In this document: positions 32,787 through 41,601 of the stretch, in pieces
Layout of the letters: every line of letters starts with the position of its first letter
Position numbering within the stretch: position 1 is the stretch's first letter
NCBI RefSeq assembly: GCF_000373565.1
Contig: NZ_KB891842.1
Coordinates: 248,001-312,000, forward strand
Length of the DNA stretch: 64,000 nucleotides
Direction: 5' to 3'
Source of the DNA: Streptomyces sp. HmicA12
GTDB taxonomy: Bacteria; Actinomycetota; Actinomycetes; Streptomycetales; Streptomycetaceae
Translations under genes and position numbers: made by a program
Notes under the pieces: model-generated
Told to the model about the DNA's origin: nothing
What the model saw: the letters and a program-made list of their open reading frames with translations, nothing else
Database searches by the model: none

Positions 32787-32818
32787 GACGGGAGTGTGAA
32801 GACGGGCCCTGGGAGTGG

Positions 32819-33616
32819 TCAGTCGAGGAGGCGCTCGCGCAGCCGGTCGCGGTCGGCCGCGCCGAGCTTCAGGCCCTCTTCGAGGTAGCGGTCGGTGCTG
32901 CCCCAGGTCTGCTCGATGGTGTCGAAGGCCGCGTGCAGGTACTCGGCGCGGGCGTCGAAGAGCGGGCTGAGCAGCTCCATGACCTCGGGGGAGTAGGCGT
33001 CGGCCGAGCTGCCCGCGCGCCGGACCCGGTACCGGCGGTGCTTCTCGTTCGACTTCAGGTAGTCCGCCTCGATGGCGTCGCGCTCCACGCCGACGGCGAG
33101 GAGCGTCACCGCGATCGACAGGCCCGCGCGGTCCTTGCCGGCCGCGCAGTGCATGAGGGCGGGGACGCTGTCCTCGGCCATCGAGTGCAGCACGCGGCTG
33201 TGCTCGTCGGTGCGCCCGCTGATGATGGTGCGGTACGAGCCGATCATGCGGTCGGCGCCACGACCCTCGGAGAGCAGGGAGCGCAGCTGCTGCATGTCGC
33301 CGTCGCGGACCATCTTCCAGAACTCGGCGCCCTCGGCCGGGTCGGACAGCGGCAGGTTCACATTGCGCACGCCCGGCAGCGCGACGTCGGCGCCCTCCAG
33401 CTTCTGGTCCGCGGCGTTGCGGAAGTCGAAGACCGTGTGCAGGCCGAGCGTGGCGAGGAACGCGGCGTCCTCGGCGGTGGCGTGCGCGAGGTGACCGCTG
33501 CGGAAGAGCACGCCCTGCTTGACGCGCCGGCCGTCCACGGTCGGAAGGCCGCCCACATCACGGAAGTTGCGCACTCCGGTCAGTTCGGGCTCGGTGGACG
33601 GGACGTGCTGCGTCAC
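32819..33616 (-). CDS. Tyrosine-protein phosphatase (Y_phosphatase3/LipA-PtpB type)
   Basis: A 265-residue phosphatase. The active-site loop HCAAGKDRAG gives the Cys-x5-Arg signature with the Lys-Asp insertion typical of PtpB-like dual or triple-specificity enzymes that also accept phosphoinositides. NFRDVGGLPTVDGRRVKQGVLFRSGHL near the N-terminus is the family's opening motif. GTG 33616 has GGAGGAG 5-6 bases upstream; extension to 33730 is unlikely. It is monocistronic and has no signal peptide, so it is probably cytosolic. Confidence 0.9.
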   Translation of the reverse strand: MTQHVPSTEPELTGVRNFRDVGGLPTVDGRRVKQGVLFRSGHLAHATAEDAAFLATLGLHTVFDFRNAADQKLEGADVALPGVRNVNLPLSDPAEGAEFWKMVRDGDMQQLRSLLSEGRGADRMIGSYRTIISGRTDEHSRVLHSMAEDSVPALMHCAAGKDRAGLSIAVTLLAVGVERDAIEADYLKSNEKHRRYRVRRAGSSADAYSPEVMELLSPLFDARAEYLHAAFDTIEQTWGSTDRYLEEGLKLGAADRDRLRERLLD

Positions 33617-33949
33617 GGGGGCTCCTCCCGGTCGGTGCGCCGGCGTTGCTCGCCGGTGGGCCTGCCCCCTGACGATACGACATCGATTCCCTGAGCAACC
33701 ATCTGTCTGATTTGCACCTTTCTGTCTCAACTGTCGGCATGTGAGCGGAGATTACGGACGTATGCGTGAGCGGGCTCATACAGGTGACGGTGCGTGGTCG
33801 TTTCCCGGAATGGCGGACGGCAGAATTCCCCAAGGTATGGCGCCGGCAAAGCGTGACGATCGACAGAGGGTCACACAGAAAATTCTCAGCCGGTCAAAAA
33901 GAGGCCCTGGAAACGAATTCGGTATTTGTCGCGGCCATTCCCGCTGTTC
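33617..33949. other. Divergent intergenic region, no gene seen
   Basis: About 330 bases of comparatively AT-rich sequence between the phosphatase start and the riboswitch. It must contain the phosphatase promoter on the minus strand and the promoter for the riboswitch transcript on the plus strand. I found no box strong enough to assign and no ORF with a ribosome-binding site. Confidence 0.5.
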
Positions 33950-34155
33950 TACGGTCACCCATCACACCGGACGGAACGCCTAGTCCTGCCGCCGCCCGGA
34001 ATCCGTGCAACGACCCGTGACGGCAGGAGCGGGGGACCCACAGGCAGTACGCCGCCCCGGGATCTCCCGGAGCGGCTCGGGGTGCAGCCGGACGCCTTCT
34101 CGCGGCCCGGCCGGACATCTCCAGTCCGAACCCGACAGCTCACCTCGTAGGCGAC
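33950..34155 (+). ncRNA. ydaO/yuaA-type c-di-AMP riboswitch
   Basis: The leader of the LysM-M23 gene contains the family's conserved blocks in order: TCCTGCCGCCGCCCGGAA pairing with GACGGCAGGA, AGCGGGGGACCCA, TCGGGGTGCAGCCGG in place of the usual GGGTGAAGCCGG, and the 3' block CCGAACCCGACAGCTCACC with CTCGTAGGCG, ending about 17 bases before the gene. Streptomyces uses this riboswitch ahead of secreted muralytic enzymes such as rpfA. High c-di-AMP lowers their expression. The borders are approximate. Confidence 0.83.
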
Positions 34156-34171
34156 GGAGAGGAAACGCGTC

Positions 34172-34960
34172 ATGCCCGCAAAGGGAAAGCACCGCCGTCC
34201 GAAGACCCAGCGCGCCGCCCGCGCGGCCGCCCTCACCACCGTCGGCGGCGCCGCGCTCGCGCTGCCGCTCATGGGCGCCACCGGCGCACAGGCCGCCACC
34301 GCGGACTCCGTGGCCAACGCCACGGCCGCCGCCACCACGACGTACACCGTCAAGACGGGGGACACCCTGTCGAAGATCGCCAAGAGCCAGGACGTCGACG
34401 GCGGCTGGCAGCAGCTCTACAAGGCGAACAAGTCGGCCATCGGCTCCGACGCCGGCTTCATCAAGCCGGGCACCAAGCTCGCGATCGGCGGCTCCGCCGA
34501 CGGCGCGAGCAAGGCGTCGACCACCGCCACCCCGGCGAGCACCTCGTCCAGCGGCTCCGGCTACGTGAAGCCCGTCGTCGGCTCGATCGGCACGCAGTAC
34601 CACTCGTCCGGCTCCATGTGGTCCAGTGGCTCGCACACCGGTACCGACTTCATCGTGTCCACCGGCACCTCGGTCAAGGCGGTCACCAACGGCACCGTCG
34701 TCTCCGCCGGCAACGACGGCGCGTACGGCAACGAGGTCGTCATCAAGAACGCCGACGGCTACTACTCCCAGTACGCCCACCTGTCCTCGATCGGCGTCTC
34801 CGCGGGCCAGACGGTCACCGCGGGCCAGCAGATCGCGCTCTCCGGCGCCACCGGCAACGTGACCGGACCGCACCTGCACTTCGAGATCCGGACGACCGCG
34901 AGCTACGGCTCGGACGTCGACCCGGTCGCGTACCTGCAGAGCAAGGGCGTCACCGTCTGA
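34172..34960 (+). CDS. Secreted LysM-M23 peptidoglycan endopeptidase
   Basis: 262 residues. The basic N-terminus plus hydrophobic core (TTVGGAALALPLMGATGAQAA) is a signal peptide cleaved near residue 40. Residues about 55-105 are a LysM domain (TYTVKTGDTLSKIAKSQDVDG). Residues about 145-262 are an M23 (lysostaphin-like) metallopeptidase with zinc ligands in SHTGTDF and HLHFEIR. It should cut peptide cross-links in the cell wall during growth, germination or hyphal remodelling. GGAGAGGAAA precedes ATG 34172. Control by the c-di-AMP riboswitch ties wall lysis to osmotic and developmental signalling. Confidence 0.93.
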   Translation: MPAKGKHRRPKTQRAARAAALTTVGGAALALPLMGATGAQAATADSVANATAAATTTYTVKTGDTLSKIAKSQDVDGGWQQLYKANKSAIGSDAGFIKPGTKLAIGGSADGASKASTTATPASTSSSGSGYVKPVVGSIGTQYHSSGSMWSSGSHTGTDFIVSTGTSVKAVTNGTVVSAGNDGAYGNEVVIKNADGYYSQYAHLSSIGVSAGQTVTAGQQIALSGATGNVTGPHLHFEIRTTASYGSDVDPVAYLQSKGVTV

Positions 34961-34982
34961 CCCGCTCCACCCGCCCGTTCCG

Positions 34983-35014
34983 CTCGGCGCCCGGCTTATT
35001 CCCCGGGCGCCGAG
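34983..35014 (+). terminator. Terminator after the M23 peptidase gene
   Basis: CTCGGCGCCCGG (34983-34994) pairs perfectly over 12 bp with CCGGGCGCCGAG (35003-35014) across an AT-containing 8-base loop, 22 bases after the stop, followed by TT. Confidence 0.85.
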
Positions 35015-35067
35015 TTGGGTATCTCACGTCTCGTCAACCCCTGGTTACGGTGGCGTAGGTCACGAGC

Positions 35068-35919
35068 ATGGGTGAAAGATGTGTGGTCGTGGCACATGAA
35101 TCGAGAGCACTCACGGACGCACTGGCCAGCCGCACGATTCGGTCCTACGCCGCGGTGGGGGACAGCTTCACCGAGGGCGTCGGGGACCCCGGCCCCGACG
35201 GGACCTTCGTCGGCTGGGCCGACCGGCTCGCCGTCCTGCTGGACGACCGCGCCCCTGAGGACACCTTCCAGTACGCGAACCTCGCCGTGCGCGGCAAGCT
35301 CCTCGACCAGATCGTCGAGGACCAGATCCCGCGGGCCGTCGAGCTCGCCCCCGATCTGGTGACCTTCGTCGCGGGCGGCAACGACATCATCCGGCCCGGC
35401 ACCGACCCGGACGACGTGGCCGAACGCTTCGAGAAGGCCGTCGCCGCGCTCGCCGGGGCCGCCGGCACCGTTCTGCTGGCCACCGGCTTCGACACCCGCG
35501 ACGTGGCCGTGCTCAAGCACCTGCGCGGCAAGATCGCCACGTACAACATGCACATCCGGGCCATCGCCGACCGGTACGGGTGCCCGGTGCTCGACCTGTG
35601 GTCCCTCAGGTCGATCCAGGACCGCAGGGCCTGGGACGGCGACCGGCTGCACCTCGCCGCCGAGGGGCACACCCGGGTCGCGCTGCGCGCCGCTCAGGCC
35701 CTCGGTATCGAGGTGCCCGCCGACCCGGAGCAGGCCTGGCCGCTGCTGCCGCCGCGCGGCACGTTCGAGGTGCGGCGCGACGACATCCACTGGGCGCGGG
35801 AGTTCCTGGTGCCGTGGATCGGGCGCAGGCTGCGCGGCGAGTCCTCCGGCGACCGGGTGCAGGCGAAGGGGTTCCTCGACCCGCACGAGATCAAGTTGCA
35901 GCTGGAGTCCGCCTCTTGA
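35068..35919 (+). CDS. SGNH/GDSL hydrolase family protein
   Basis: About 283 residues. Block I AAVGDSFTEGVGDPGPDG holds the catalytic Ser (about residue 33), the Gly of block II is in NLAVRGKLLDQ, block III is FVAGGNDIIRP with the oxyanion Asn, and block V is DGDRLHLAAEGH with the catalytic Asp and His. No signal peptide, so likely a cytosolic esterase or lipase; the substrate is unknown. ATG 35068 is used, but GTG 35089 (VAHESRAL) is equally possible because neither has a clear ribosome-binding site. Confidence 0.9.
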   Translation: MGERCVVVAHESRALTDALASRTIRSYAAVGDSFTEGVGDPGPDGTFVGWADRLAVLLDDRAPEDTFQYANLAVRGKLLDQIVEDQIPRAVELAPDLVTFVAGGNDIIRPGTDPDDVAERFEKAVAALAGAAGTVLLATGFDTRDVAVLKHLRGKIATYNMHIRAIADRYGCPVLDLWSLRSIQDRRAWDGDRLHLAAEGHTRVALRAAQALGIEVPADPEQAWPLLPPRGTFEVRRDDIHWAREFLVPWIGRRLRGESSGDRVQAKGFLDPHEIKLQLESAS

Positions 35920-36073
35920 ACGCCCGCGCGCACGGATCCCCCGCACTCGTAGGGGGCCGGGCGGTGCGCCGGTGAGGTGACCGGGCGGAGTGGCGTGGTC
36001 CGGCGCGCCGGGCCCGGGTGCTGGGATGTCGGCGGCCCGCCGTCCGGCGGGTCCGACCGGAAGGACCCGTCCC

Positions 36074-36832
36074 ATGCCCGTACGCACCCGCCACTGCGCG
36101 GCCGTCGCCGCCGCGCTGCTCGCCGTCGGAATGGCGGCGCTGCCCGCCGTCGCCGCCCCCGACACGCCGAGCGCGGCGACGGCTCCCCGGGCGTCGCAGG
36201 CGACGACCCTGACCGTCACCGGCGAGGGCACGGCCAGCGCCGCGCCCGACCTGGCGATCGTCACCGCGGGCGTGGAGGTCACCCGGGCGACCGCCGAGGA
36301 AGCCCTTGCCGCGCAGAGCGAGGCGGCGAACGCGCTGCTCGCCGCCGCCCGGGAGGAGGGTGTCGCCGACAAGGACGTCCGCACGGAGAGCCTCTTCCTG
36401 TCCGCCGTCCACGCGAACGCCGACCAGCCGGGCGAGGCCCCGAAGGTCACGGGCTACCAGGCCGCGCAGACGTTCTCCGTGAAGGTCCGTGACCTGAAGC
36501 GGACCGGTGCCGTCATCCAGGCCATGACCGATGCCGCCGGGGACGCCGCACGCATCCACTCGATCGTCTTCGACGTCGCCGACCTCGGTGCGCTGCGCTC
36601 CGAGGCACGCGCCGCCGCGCACGACGACGCCCACCGGAAGGCCGTCCAGTACGCCGAGTTGAGCGGCCGGAAGCTGGGCCGCCTGGTCTCGCTGGAGGAG
36701 ACCGGGGCGGGCCGTCGCCGGCCCGTCGCGATGTCGATGGAGTCCTTCGGCGACGCGGCCGGGAAGGTGCCGGTGGCGCCGGGTGAGATCGATGACTCGG
36801 TGAGCGTGACGGCGGTGTACGAGCTGCGGTGA
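36074..36832 (+). CDS. SIMPL (DUF541) domain secreted protein
   Basis: 252 residues. VRTRHCAAVAAALLAVGMAA with ALPAVAA is a signal peptide ending near residue 30. The remainder is one SIMPL domain (TLTVTGEGTASAAPDLAIVTAGVEV ... VTGYQAAQTFSVKVRDLKRTG ... AHRKAVQYAELSGRKLGRLVSLEE). These periplasmic or extracellular proteins form oligomeric rings and occur with stress responses, but a defined activity is lacking. GGAAGGA lies before ATG 36074. It converges on the TetR gene. Confidence 0.9.
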   Translation: MPVRTRHCAAVAAALLAVGMAALPAVAAPDTPSAATAPRASQATTLTVTGEGTASAAPDLAIVTAGVEVTRATAEEALAAQSEAANALLAAAREEGVADKDVRTESLFLSAVHANADQPGEAPKVTGYQAAQTFSVKVRDLKRTGAVIQAMTDAAGDAARIHSIVFDVADLGALRSEARAAAHDDAHRKAVQYAELSGRKLGRLVSLEETGAGRRRPVAMSMESFGDAAGKVPVAPGEIDDSVSVTAVYELR

Positions 36833-36915
36833 CGTTCCGCTGAGAGGGACGCTCGGGTGGCGGCGCGGTGGCCGACCGCCGTCTCCCAGGATCCTCGCCG
36901 TGCTCCGCCCTTGTT

Positions 36916-37539
36916 CTAGCGTCCCTGCTGGGACGTCAACTCGGCCCGTTCCAGACCCAGTTCGCGTGCGAGCGCCTCGTCGACCCACTCCTGCGTACGG
37001 GCCCGCGACACCGCGCCCTCGTACGTCGTCATCTGGACGGCGAGGCCGTCGAGGAGAGCGGTCAGGCGCAACGCTGTCGCCTCCGGGTCGGGGCAGCTGA
37101 AGTCGCCCGCGGCCACGCCCTCCGCGATCACCTCGGCGATGGCCGCCTTCCACTGCTTGTCGAGGTCGCGGGTGACGTCCCGCAGCGCGGGCTCGCGCAG
37201 CGACGCGGCCCAGCCCTCGATCCACAGCCGCCAGCCCTTGGCCTGGCCCGTCGGCGCGTACCAGCGCACCGCGGCGCGCAGCCGCTTGAGTGCCGTGGTG
37301 CGCCGGCCCAGCAGTTTGCGCAGGTGGGCCAGGTCGTCCTCGGCGGCGTAGGTGAACGCGGCCGCGACGAGCTTCTCCTTCGTCGAGAAGTGGTACAGCA
37401 CCAGGGCGTTGCTCACCCCGAGCGAGGACGCCACGTCGGCGATGCGCACGGCGGCCACCCCGCGCGCCTCGATCTGCTCGATGGCGGCGCGCAGCAGTTC
37501 TTCGCGTCGCTCGGCCACGCTCAACCGGACTCTGGTCAC
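36916..37539 (-). CDS. TetR/AcrR family regulator, BetI-like
   Basis: 207 residues. The N-terminal HTH reads LLRAAIEQIEARGVAAVRIADVASSLGVSNALVLYHFSTKEKLVAAAF, a textbook TetR domain. The C-terminal half (WRLWIEGWAASLREPALRDVTRDLDKQWKAAIAEVI ... LTALLDGLAVQMT) is of the BetI/TetR_C_6 type, common in regulators of amine, amino-acid or osmolyte transport. It is divergent from an APC permease, with a strong palindrome between them, so it most likely represses that permease and itself. A near-identical palindrome at 51931-51950 suggests it also controls the catabolic operon there. Confidence 0.9.
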   Translation of the reverse strand: MTRVRLSVAERREELLRAAIEQIEARGVAAVRIADVASSLGVSNALVLYHFSTKEKLVAAAFTYAAEDDLAHLRKLLGRRTTALKRLRAAVRWYAPTGQAKGWRLWIEGWAASLREPALRDVTRDLDKQWKAAIAEVIAEGVAAGDFSCPDPEATALRLTALLDGLAVQMTTYEGAVSRARTQEWVDEALARELGLERAELTSQQGR

Positions 37540-37610
37540 CGGCTCACCCTAGTTGTTCGCGCGGGCGGGTCCCAGCAGGGCGGTTCCGGGTGCCGCTTCG
37601 TGCAGGACCC

Positions 37611-37675
37611 TTGACACGCCTTCGAGGCCCGCGACTACAGTCCCGTAACTCCGCTACTGACTGGCCATTCAGTCA
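37611..37675 (+). promoter_or_regulatory. Permease promoter with TetR-type operator
   Basis: TTGACA (37611-37616) and TACAGT (37636-37641), 19 bases apart, form a plausible vegetative promoter toward the permease. TGACTGGCCATTCAGTCA (37658-37675) is a perfect 6-6-6 dyad placed over the early transcribed region. Within it, ACTGACTGGCCATTCAGT (37656-37673) matches 16 of 18 bases with the site before the acyl-CoA dehydrogenase gene. Confidence 0.75.
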
Positions 37676-37763
37676 ATAGGTCACGTCTGCGCGGAGCGGC
37701 TCGTCCCCGCCGGAACAGTGCTGTCTTCGCTCGTCGCTCATCGCGAACTGCCAGGAGCATCCC

Positions 37764-39323
37764 GTGACCCAAGCGCCATCCGTCCCCCCGACCCCGCCGC
37801 CCGCGACGGACGCCCCCGACCTCTCCGAGGGGTGGGGCGAGCAGCGCTCGCGGCTGCGCAAGGATCTGCGCCGGCTCGACGTGCTCTTCTTCCTCATCTG
37901 CACGCTCGTCGGCCTCGACACCATCGGCTCGGTCGCCGCGCAGGGGCCCGAGGGGCTGACCTGGATGGCGATCCTGGCTCTCGCGTTCTTCCTGCCGTAC
38001 GGGCTGCTCGTCGCCGAACTCGGCTCGGCGTTCCCCGTGCAGGGCGGGCCGTACGTCTGGACGCGCCTCGCCTTCGGCCGGCTCGTCGCCGGGGTGAACC
38101 AGCTCCTGTACTGGATATCCAACCCCGTCTGGGTGGGCGGCAGCCTGTGCATCATCGCGCTGACCACCTGGGAGGAGTTCTTCACGCCGCTGCCGGGCGC
38201 CTGGAAGTACGTCGGCGGTCTCGCCTTCATCTGGGGCGGCGCGCTCGCCGTCGTGCAGTCCGTGCGCATCGGCAAGTGGGTGCCCATCGCGGGCGCCGTC
38301 GCGCGCATCGTGCTCCTCGGCTTCTTCCTCGTCTCCGTGATCGTGTACGCGGCGCAGCACGGGGTGCACGCGCTGCCCGCGGGGGAGTTCACCCCCACGT
38401 ACGCCGGATTCGTCGCGCTCGTGCCGGTGCTCATCTTCAACTACGTCGGCTTCGAACTGCCCAGCTCGGCCGCCGAGGAGATGGCGAACCCGCGCCGCGA
38501 CATCCCCCTGTCGATCCTGCGGTCCGGACTCGCCGCGGTGCTGCTGTACGGCGGCCCCATCCTCGGCATCCTCTTCGTCCTGCCGAGCCAGGAGATCGGC
38601 AGCCTCGGCGGGTTCATCGACGCCTGCAAGGCCGTCTTCACGGTCTACGGAGGGTCGATCGCCGCCGACGGCACGGTCACCCTGACCGGACTCGGCTCGG
38701 TGTTCGGCGGGGTCGCCGCGGCCGGGCTCGTCATCGGCCTGCTCACCTCCGGCGTCACCTGGGCGATGGGCGCCCACCGGGCGCAGGCCGTGGCGTGCGC
38801 GGACGGGGCGGGGCCCGCCTGGCTCGGGCACATCTCGGAGAAGCACGGCACGCCGGTGCGGGTCAATCTGCTGTCGGCGGTGATCGGTTCGATCCTGTTC
38901 GTGGTCGCGCTCAACCTCAGCGGCGGCGACGGCGAGAAGTACTTCGCCGCCGGGCTCGGCCTGACGATCTGCACCACCTTCATCTCGTACGTCATCACGT
39001 TCCCGAGCCTTGCCGTGCTGCGCCGCAAGTACCCCGACCAGCCGCGCCCCTACGCCGTCCCCGGAGGGCGCGTCGGCGCGTGGGTCGTGAGCCTGCTGGC
39101 CACCGGGTTCGTCGCGTTCACGGTGATCGTGCTGATCTGGCCGGGCTTCGGCGTGGGCTGGTTCGGCACGGCGGGCGACGCGGCGGACTCGCTGCCCGCG
39201 TCGTTCGCGGGCGAGCGGCTGCAGTACACGCTCAGCCAGGTGCTGCCGCTCCTGCTGTTCGTCGCGATCGGGCTCGTCTTCTACGCGGTGGGGGCGCGGG
39301 GACGGCGACGGTCCGGGCGGTGA
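37764..39323 (+). CDS. APC family amino acid/polyamine permease
   Basis: A 519-residue integral membrane protein with about 12 helices. Signatures include LDVLFFLICTLVGLDTIGSVAAQGPEGLTWMA (TM1 region), AELGSAFPVQGGPYVWTRLAFG (a GGxYxW-type motif of amino-acid permeases), and FNYVGFELPSSAAEEMANPRRDIPLSI. A polar N-terminal tail is cytosolic. GTG 37764 follows AGGAG at 6-7 bases. Proton-coupled uptake of an amino acid or amine is expected; its BetI-like neighbour and the shared operator with an amino-acid-catabolic operon support that. The precise substrate is open. Confidence 0.92.
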   Translation: MTQAPSVPPTPPPATDAPDLSEGWGEQRSRLRKDLRRLDVLFFLICTLVGLDTIGSVAAQGPEGLTWMAILALAFFLPYGLLVAELGSAFPVQGGPYVWTRLAFGRLVAGVNQLLYWISNPVWVGGSLCIIALTTWEEFFTPLPGAWKYVGGLAFIWGGALAVVQSVRIGKWVPIAGAVARIVLLGFFLVSVIVYAAQHGVHALPAGEFTPTYAGFVALVPVLIFNYVGFELPSSAAEEMANPRRDIPLSILRSGLAAVLLYGGPILGILFVLPSQEIGSLGGFIDACKAVFTVYGGSIAADGTVTLTGLGSVFGGVAAAGLVIGLLTSGVTWAMGAHRAQAVACADGAGPAWLGHISEKHGTPVRVNLLSAVIGSILFVVALNLSGGDGEKYFAAGLGLTICTTFISYVITFPSLAVLRRKYPDQPRPYAVPGGRVGAWVVSLLATGFVAFTVIVLIWPGFGVGWFGTAGDAADSLPASFAGERLQYTLSQVLPLLLFVAIGLVFYAVGARGRRRSGR

Positions 39324-39394
39324 AATGCACGGCCGTGTCCCTGTGCGGGTGTGCGGTACTGAGCCGGTGTTTCGGGGCGCGCGACCGTCAAGGG

Positions 39395-39742
39395 GTGGCT
39401 GACACGGAAGACGTACACAGGGATGAGGCGCGCGCGATGCTGCTCGCGCGGGTGGTGCAGACGTGCTCCGGACACCCGTCCCAGTGGGACGCCTGGACGG
39501 CGGACGGCCAGTACCTGTACCTCCGGTACCGGCACGGCGAGGGCTGCGTCGAGCGGCATCCCGGCCCCTACACCGACACTCAGGAGACCTGGGACGACGG
39601 TCTTTCGGCGCTCGTGGTCGAGTGGGACGACGGCACCGAGCGCGGGGTGATCAGCCTGGAGGACTTCCTCACCGCCTCCGGGAGGCCGGCACTCGCGCCG
39701 GGCGCGTCGGTGAGCGTCGGCACCGGCCTGGGCGGCCGGTGA
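39395..39742 (+). CDS. Hypothetical protein conserved in Streptomyces
   Basis: About 115 residues from GTG 39395 (AAGGG directly upstream). GTG 39320, overlapping the permease stop, and ATG 39437 are alternatives. The core (WDAWTADGQYLYLRYRHGEGCVERHPGP ... ALVVEWDDGTERGVISLEDFLTASG) looks like a small beta-rich domain. I recall similar unnamed Streptomyces proteins with LRYRxGxGxVE and FDDG motifs. No membrane or signal features. It may be cotranscribed with the permease; function unknown. Confidence 0.65.
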   Translation: MADTEDVHRDEARAMLLARVVQTCSGHPSQWDAWTADGQYLYLRYRHGEGCVERHPGPYTDTQETWDDGLSALVVEWDDGTERGVISLEDFLTASGRPALAPGASVSVGTGLGGR

Positions 39743-39755
39743 CGCGACGTCGCGC

Positions 39756-40319
39756 TCAGCCGCCGACCAGCGGGGTGTCGACCAGGTGTTCCGCGAGGAA
39801 CCAGGCCTGCAGTTCGCCGGTGCGCACGACCTGGGAGACCAGCAGGTCGTTGGTGCCGTCGTCACCCAGCGCGGCGACCTTCCCGGCGCTCTCGCGGCTC
39901 TCCACGAGGATCGTCTCGTGGGCGTTGAGCAGCCGGGACAGCATCGCGGGAACCGGCTCCACCCCGTCCGGCGGGCGGGGGACCGAGGTCAGCTCGGCGA
40001 CGTGGCGCGGGTCGCCGACGGCCACGCCGCCCAGCGTCTGAACGCGTTCCGCGAGGGCGTCGACGATCTCCAACTGCGCCCCCGCGTGCTTGTCGAGGAG
40101 CAGGTGGAGCTGGAAGAACGTCGGGCCGCGCATGATCCAGTGGTGCTTCTTGTAGAGGCCGTACAGGATCTGCGTATCCGCCAGGATCTTGTTGAGGCGC
40201 TCGCAGGCGTACGTCCGCGCCTCGTCGGACAGGCCGAGCGGGTGGCCCTTGACGGTGCCGAACTCCTGGATCACCGCCTTCTGTTGCGAGTCCGGCGTCG
40301 TCTTCGCGGGGGTGGTCAT
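39756..40319 (-). CDS. dps: Dps family DNA-binding ferritin-like protein
   Basis: 187 residues. The ferritin-like four-helix bundle contains LYGLYKKHHWIMRGPTFFQLHLLLDKHAGAQLEIVDALAERVQTLGGV, with the ferroxidase ligands His, Asp/His and Glu (HHW ... LDKH ... IVDALAER). The N-terminal tail (TTPAKTTPDSQQKA) and a C-terminal extension flank the core, as in Streptomyces DpsA-C. It oxidises and stores iron and protects or compacts DNA under stress. GGAGGCACCC precedes ATG 40319. It stands 155 bases downstream of the AraC gene. Confidence 0.93.
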   Translation of the reverse strand: MTTPAKTTPDSQQKAVIQEFGTVKGHPLGLSDEARTYACERLNKILADTQILYGLYKKHHWIMRGPTFFQLHLLLDKHAGAQLEIVDALAERVQTLGGVAVGDPRHVAELTSVPRPPDGVEPVPAMLSRLLNAHETILVESRESAGKVAALGDDGTNDLLVSQVVRTGELQAWFLAEHLVDTPLVGG

Positions 40320-40473
40320 CGGGTGCCTCCGGTGGTCGTGGCGCTGTCGTGGAGGAGTGACGTTAGGCGCGGGCCGGGGCGGCGTGTTGTCTGTCGGCGC
40401 ACGCGGGTGTGCCCGTGAGTGTCCGTTGTGGCCGGTGGGCCCGGGGTGCTCGGCGGTGCCTCGGCGCCTGTGT

Positions 40474-41493
40474 TCACACGCCCGCGACGTCGTCCACGGC
40501 GTCGCTGAACGCCGCCGCCTTCAACGTCCGCCACTCGCGCGGGGAATGCCCGTACACCCCGCGGAACGACCGGCTGAAATGCGCGGAACTGACGAACCCC
40601 CACCGATGTGCCACCGCCGCCACGCCGGGTCCGGCGGCGCCGCCGCGCAGCAACTCCCTTGCGCACCGGGCCAGTCGGCGCCGCTGGATGTACCGGCCGA
40701 CGGTGATGCCCTCCTTCTCGAAGAGGCGGTGCAGATAGCGCACGGAGATGTGATGGGCGGCCGCGACCGTGTCCGGGGAGAGTCCCGGATCGGCCAGATG
40801 CCGGTCGATGTGGTCCCGGACTCGCCGCACCAGGTCGTCCCGCGCGTCGTCCCCGGGCCGCGGGTGCTCGGCGACCAGCGTGCCGAACAGGTCCACGACC
40901 CCCGCCGCCAGCCGGTCGGCGACCGCGGGCGGGCAGGACGGCGCCGACGCCACCAGCGTGGCCAGGAACGGCATGAGGATCGCACCGACCCCTGCGTCGG
41001 TGCCCACCGCGGTACCCGAGATCCGGCGCAGGTCGTCGTCGGACAGATCGAGGGCGTGCCGCGGCAGCAGGACGACCCGGCACGCGAACGGTTCCGGGAA
41101 GTCCAGGGTGTACGGCCGCGTCGTGTCGTGGACCAGGAGGCCGCCCGCCTCCACGGTGACGGCGCGGCCGTCCTGCCGCAGCTCGGCCCGCCCGGAGATC
41201 TGCACGTGCGCAGCGACGAACGGCCGCGGCGAGCGCGCGATGTCCGCCCGCGTACGGGTCAGGCGCTGGGCGTCGGCCTCGACGGTGCACAGACGCAGCG
41301 GCCCGAGGCGGTCGGCGACGACCCGGCCCGACACCACTGCGGCCGTGTCCGCCCCGGGCTCTCCGGCCCCGTACGGCGTCACCCGCATCGGTACCAGGGC
41401 GCGGCCGACGATGTCGGCCCAGCGGGCGAGCCGCTCCCCGGCCGGTGTGGCGTCAGTGCTCAGCAACAGGCTCAACCAGGCTCTCCTCTCCAC
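40474..41493 (-). CDS. AraC family transcriptional regulator
   Basis: 339 residues. The N-terminal half is an AraC-binding-like cupin (VAAHVQISGRAELRQDGRAVTVEAGGLLVHDTTRPYTLDFPEPF). The C-terminal 100 residues carry two HTH motifs (LSPDTVAAAHHISVRYLHRLFEKEGITVGRYIQRRRL and VAAVAHRWGFVSSAHFSRSFRGVYGHSPREWR), the NphR/FeaR-type arrangement. Such regulators usually activate aromatic or amine catabolic genes; no obvious target lies next to it. The neighbouring NB-ARC regulator gene is on the same strand, about 110 bases upstream. Confidence 0.9.
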   Translation of the reverse strand: MERRAWLSLLLSTDATPAGERLARWADIVGRALVPMRVTPYGAGEPGADTAAVVSGRVVADRLGPLRLCTVEADAQRLTRTRADIARSPRPFVAAHVQISGRAELRQDGRAVTVEAGGLLVHDTTRPYTLDFPEPFACRVVLLPRHALDLSDDDLRRISGTAVGTDAGVGAILMPFLATLVASAPSCPPAVADRLAAGVVDLFGTLVAEHPRPGDDARDDLVRRVRDHIDRHLADPGLSPDTVAAAHHISVRYLHRLFEKEGITVGRYIQRRRLARCARELLRGGAAGPGVAAVAHRWGFVSSAHFSRSFRGVYGHSPREWRTLKAAAFSDAVDDVAGV

Positions 41494-41601
41494 CCGGGGT
41501 CACGTGGATCCGTGGTCACCCGGTCCCACCAGTCAAGCGGCGCGGGACGCCGGACTCCAGGCACAAAGGAGGCAGAAACAAGGAGGCAGAAACCGGGCGG
41601 C

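Noticed and set aside
32628..32818. Intergenic stretch with several short inverted repeats, possibly a degraded repeat or element
   Set aside because: It looked vaguely like sequence repeated in Streptomyces genomes, but I could not match it to an element; only the 7-bp terminator-like hairpin is reported.
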